From Soonwooa sp023440705 (GTDB lineage Bacteria; Bacteroidota; Bacteroidia; Flavobacteriales; Weeksellaceae): a stretch of DNA of 15,485 nucleotides. The translations under genes were made by a program, and so were the position numbers. The DNA lies in the NCBI GenBank assembly GCA_023440705.1, contig JAEXRP010000119.1, positions 1 to 15,485 of the forward strand. Reading direction: 5' to 3'. The notes beneath the pieces were generated by a model. It did not search any database. It worked only from the letters and a program-made list of their open reading frames with translations, and was not told the DNA's origin. Positions 14,573 through 15,485 of the stretch are shown here, one piece after another (the stretch's first letter is position 1; the number at the start of each line of letters is the position of its first letter).

Positions 14573-14913
14573 CCTAAATCCAAATTATCATCTTGTGAAG
14601 TATCTTTTTTCATTACCCTTTTACGTAATTTTTTTTCTCCTTTAGCTAAACGTAGTGGACTGATTTCTTCTCTTACTTCAAACGCTTTTAAAACATACAA
14701 AGCATCCAAAATTCGCAATATTTTTAGTAAGTTAATTAAAGAGATATTTTCGCCACGTTCCAACAAACTCACAGTAGATCTACTCACCGCCGCCTTATCG
14801 GCTAATTCTTGCTGATTTAGATTTTGCTTAATACGGCTTTGTTGAACAAACAAACCGATTGTATCCAAAATTGCCTTATCCGAAAGTAAACTAATATCTG
14901 ATATATTACTCAT
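14566..14913 (-). CDS. hipB: HipB-family XRE antitoxin
   Basis: A 115-residue XRE/Cro-type helix-turn-helix protein immediately upstream of and overlapping hipA. The HTH spans about residues 20-72, with helices LNQQELADKAAVSRSTVSLLERG and a typical INLLKILRILDAL closing helix (given in two pieces). In the known E. coli system HipB binds operators as a dimer, neutralises HipA and represses the operon. The product ends DDNLDLGW: a C-terminal tryptophan as in E. coli HipB, whose tail ends NLEW and inserts into HipA. A basic, probably flexible tail precedes it (LAKGEKKLRKRVMKK, 89-103). A weak promoter candidate on the minus strand is TATTTTTC at 14984-14977, with TTG about 22 nt upstream. I see no clear operator palindromes. 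Confidence 0.92.
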   Translation of the reverse strand: MSNISDISLLSDKAILDTIGLFVQQSRIKQNLNQQELADKAAVSRSTVSLLERGENISLINLLKILRILDALYVLKAFEVREEISPLRLAKGEKKLRKRVMKKDTSQDDNLDLGW

Positions 14914-15243
14914 AAATATCTTATTTTACAAACAACGAATGATATTTCACGCATTGTAAATATATTGCTAATGTACGAAAAATAATGCATAAACACAAAA
15001 AAAACACAAGTACGCATTAAATTTCATTCATTATACATTGGTTTAAAATTTCATTAGGGTGTTAGTTTGTTGCTTTTTATTCTAAATGATTGTTATTTCA
15101 TACAAAAACAAATAAAAGTATTGAAATAACGAACATTATAGATGAAGAGATACCGCTTGCGATAGCAATTGGGATATTTTTTGATGTGCAAATACAAGGT
15201 TACTAATAATTATAAAAACAGGATAAATAAACGATTCATGATT
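14914..15243. other. AT-rich spacer upstream of hipBA
   Basis: A 330-nt spacer with no gene. It holds the presumed hipBA promoter and scattered ACGCATT/AATGC words (near 14950-14956, 14984-14988, 15012-15018) that might be operator parts. It also has one strong inverted repeat at 15092-15130: GTTATTTCATAC pairs with GTATTGAAATAAC with one bulge around a 14-nt A-rich loop. The rest shows nothing I can identify. Confidence 0.3.
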
Positions 15244-15485
15244 TTAGTTCAATTTCTTTAACAAAATTGGAATGCTGGCATTCAAGTAGTCTATATCATT
15301 AGAAAGTGGAACATTATCATTAATACCGGTTTTCAGTAAAATAACGGCTTGTAAAATCAGATTAAAATCACGGAGAATCTCATCTTGTTGCTGTTTCCTT
15401 TTTGTATTTTTAAGAGCTTGTTTTAGCATGCGACGTTGTTCTGTGCCTTGCCTTATTACTTTATTCAGTTTATCAATCTTTTCTT
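15244..15485 (-). CDS. Unrecognised protein, C-terminal 79 residues
   Basis: The frame is open to the window edge, so this is the C-terminus of a longer minus-strand gene; an internal ATG at 15429 is not necessarily the start. The visible part begins EKIDKLNKVIRQGTEQRRM, is rich in Lys, Arg and Gln, and is predicted mostly helical, then has a hydrophobic FNLILQAVILL stretch and ends DIDYLNASIPILLKKLN. I do not recognise the family. Charged helical tails like this occur in mobilisation and other plasmid- or island-borne proteins, but that is only a resemblance. It lies 330 nt upstream of hipBA on the same strand. Confidence 0.5.
   Translation of the reverse strand, partial: EKIDKLNKVIRQGTEQRRMLKQALKNTKRKQQQDEILRDFNLILQAVILLKTGINDNVPLSNDIDYLNASIPILLKKLN

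Noticed and set aside
1..15485. CRISPR array, prophage, insertion sequence or biosynthetic cluster
   Set aside because: No evenly spaced direct repeats, transposase, integrase, phage structural or biosynthetic genes were seen in the window.

Overview
The window looks like chromosome of a Bacteroidetes bacterium, most likely a Flavobacteriales member of the Chryseobacterium/Elizabethkingia type (inference). It is AT-rich. Six genes have the Bacteroidetes -7 box TAnnTTTG just upstream. The proteins match that phylum: a SusC/FepA-type TonB receptor with an N-terminal carboxypeptidase-like domain, short Bacteroidetes lipoprotein signals, and a GpsA with the GPCHAEEVA variant. No rRNA, tRNA, CRISPR array, intact insertion sequence or phage gene was seen.

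Layout. 1-944 (+): the end of an LA_2272-type surface repeat protein, then a CDP-alcohol phosphatidyltransferase-like membrane enzyme 10 nt later. 996-2444 (+): asparaginyl-tRNA synthetase. 2720-3730 (-): glycerol-3-phosphate dehydrogenase GpsA. 3944-4813 (+): a membrane-anchored M23 peptidase. 5100-6434 (-): trigger factor. 6597-10148 (-): a probable metal-acquisition locus read in the order small His/Cys protein, TonB receptor, lipoprotein; the receptor has an in-frame amber stop 122 codons before its natural end. 10423-11439 (-): a 37-kDa nucleoid-associated protein (YejK/NdpA family). 11844-12386 (+): a secreted TPR protein. 12468-12914 (-): a J-domain/KTSC protein. 13286-14913 (-): a HipB/HipA toxin-antitoxin pair. 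15244-15485 (-): the end of an unrecognised gene that continues past the window.

Two families of interspersed intergenic repeats stand out. Family 1 is GC-rich, about 120-160 bp, with three copies (about 2519-2640, 4884-5044, 11536-11680). Each copy has a long hairpin whose arm sequences differ while pairing is kept. Two copies lie exactly between the terminators of convergent genes. Family 2 has three units starting GTCAGTTCGAGT and ending near GTATCGAGAAC around a variable hairpin; one unit is at 7203-7269 and an inverted pair is at 10226-10349, both upstream of genes in the metal locus.

The right end, from about 13090, looks like the edge of an acquired segment. A terminator and an 11-codon orphan C-terminal tail lie on the minus strand, followed by inverted and direct repeats of recombinase-site type, then the HipBA module and an unknown gene. 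I found no clearly undescribed multi-gene system. The best leads are the two structured repeat families, the interrupted receptor locus and the possible attachment site.
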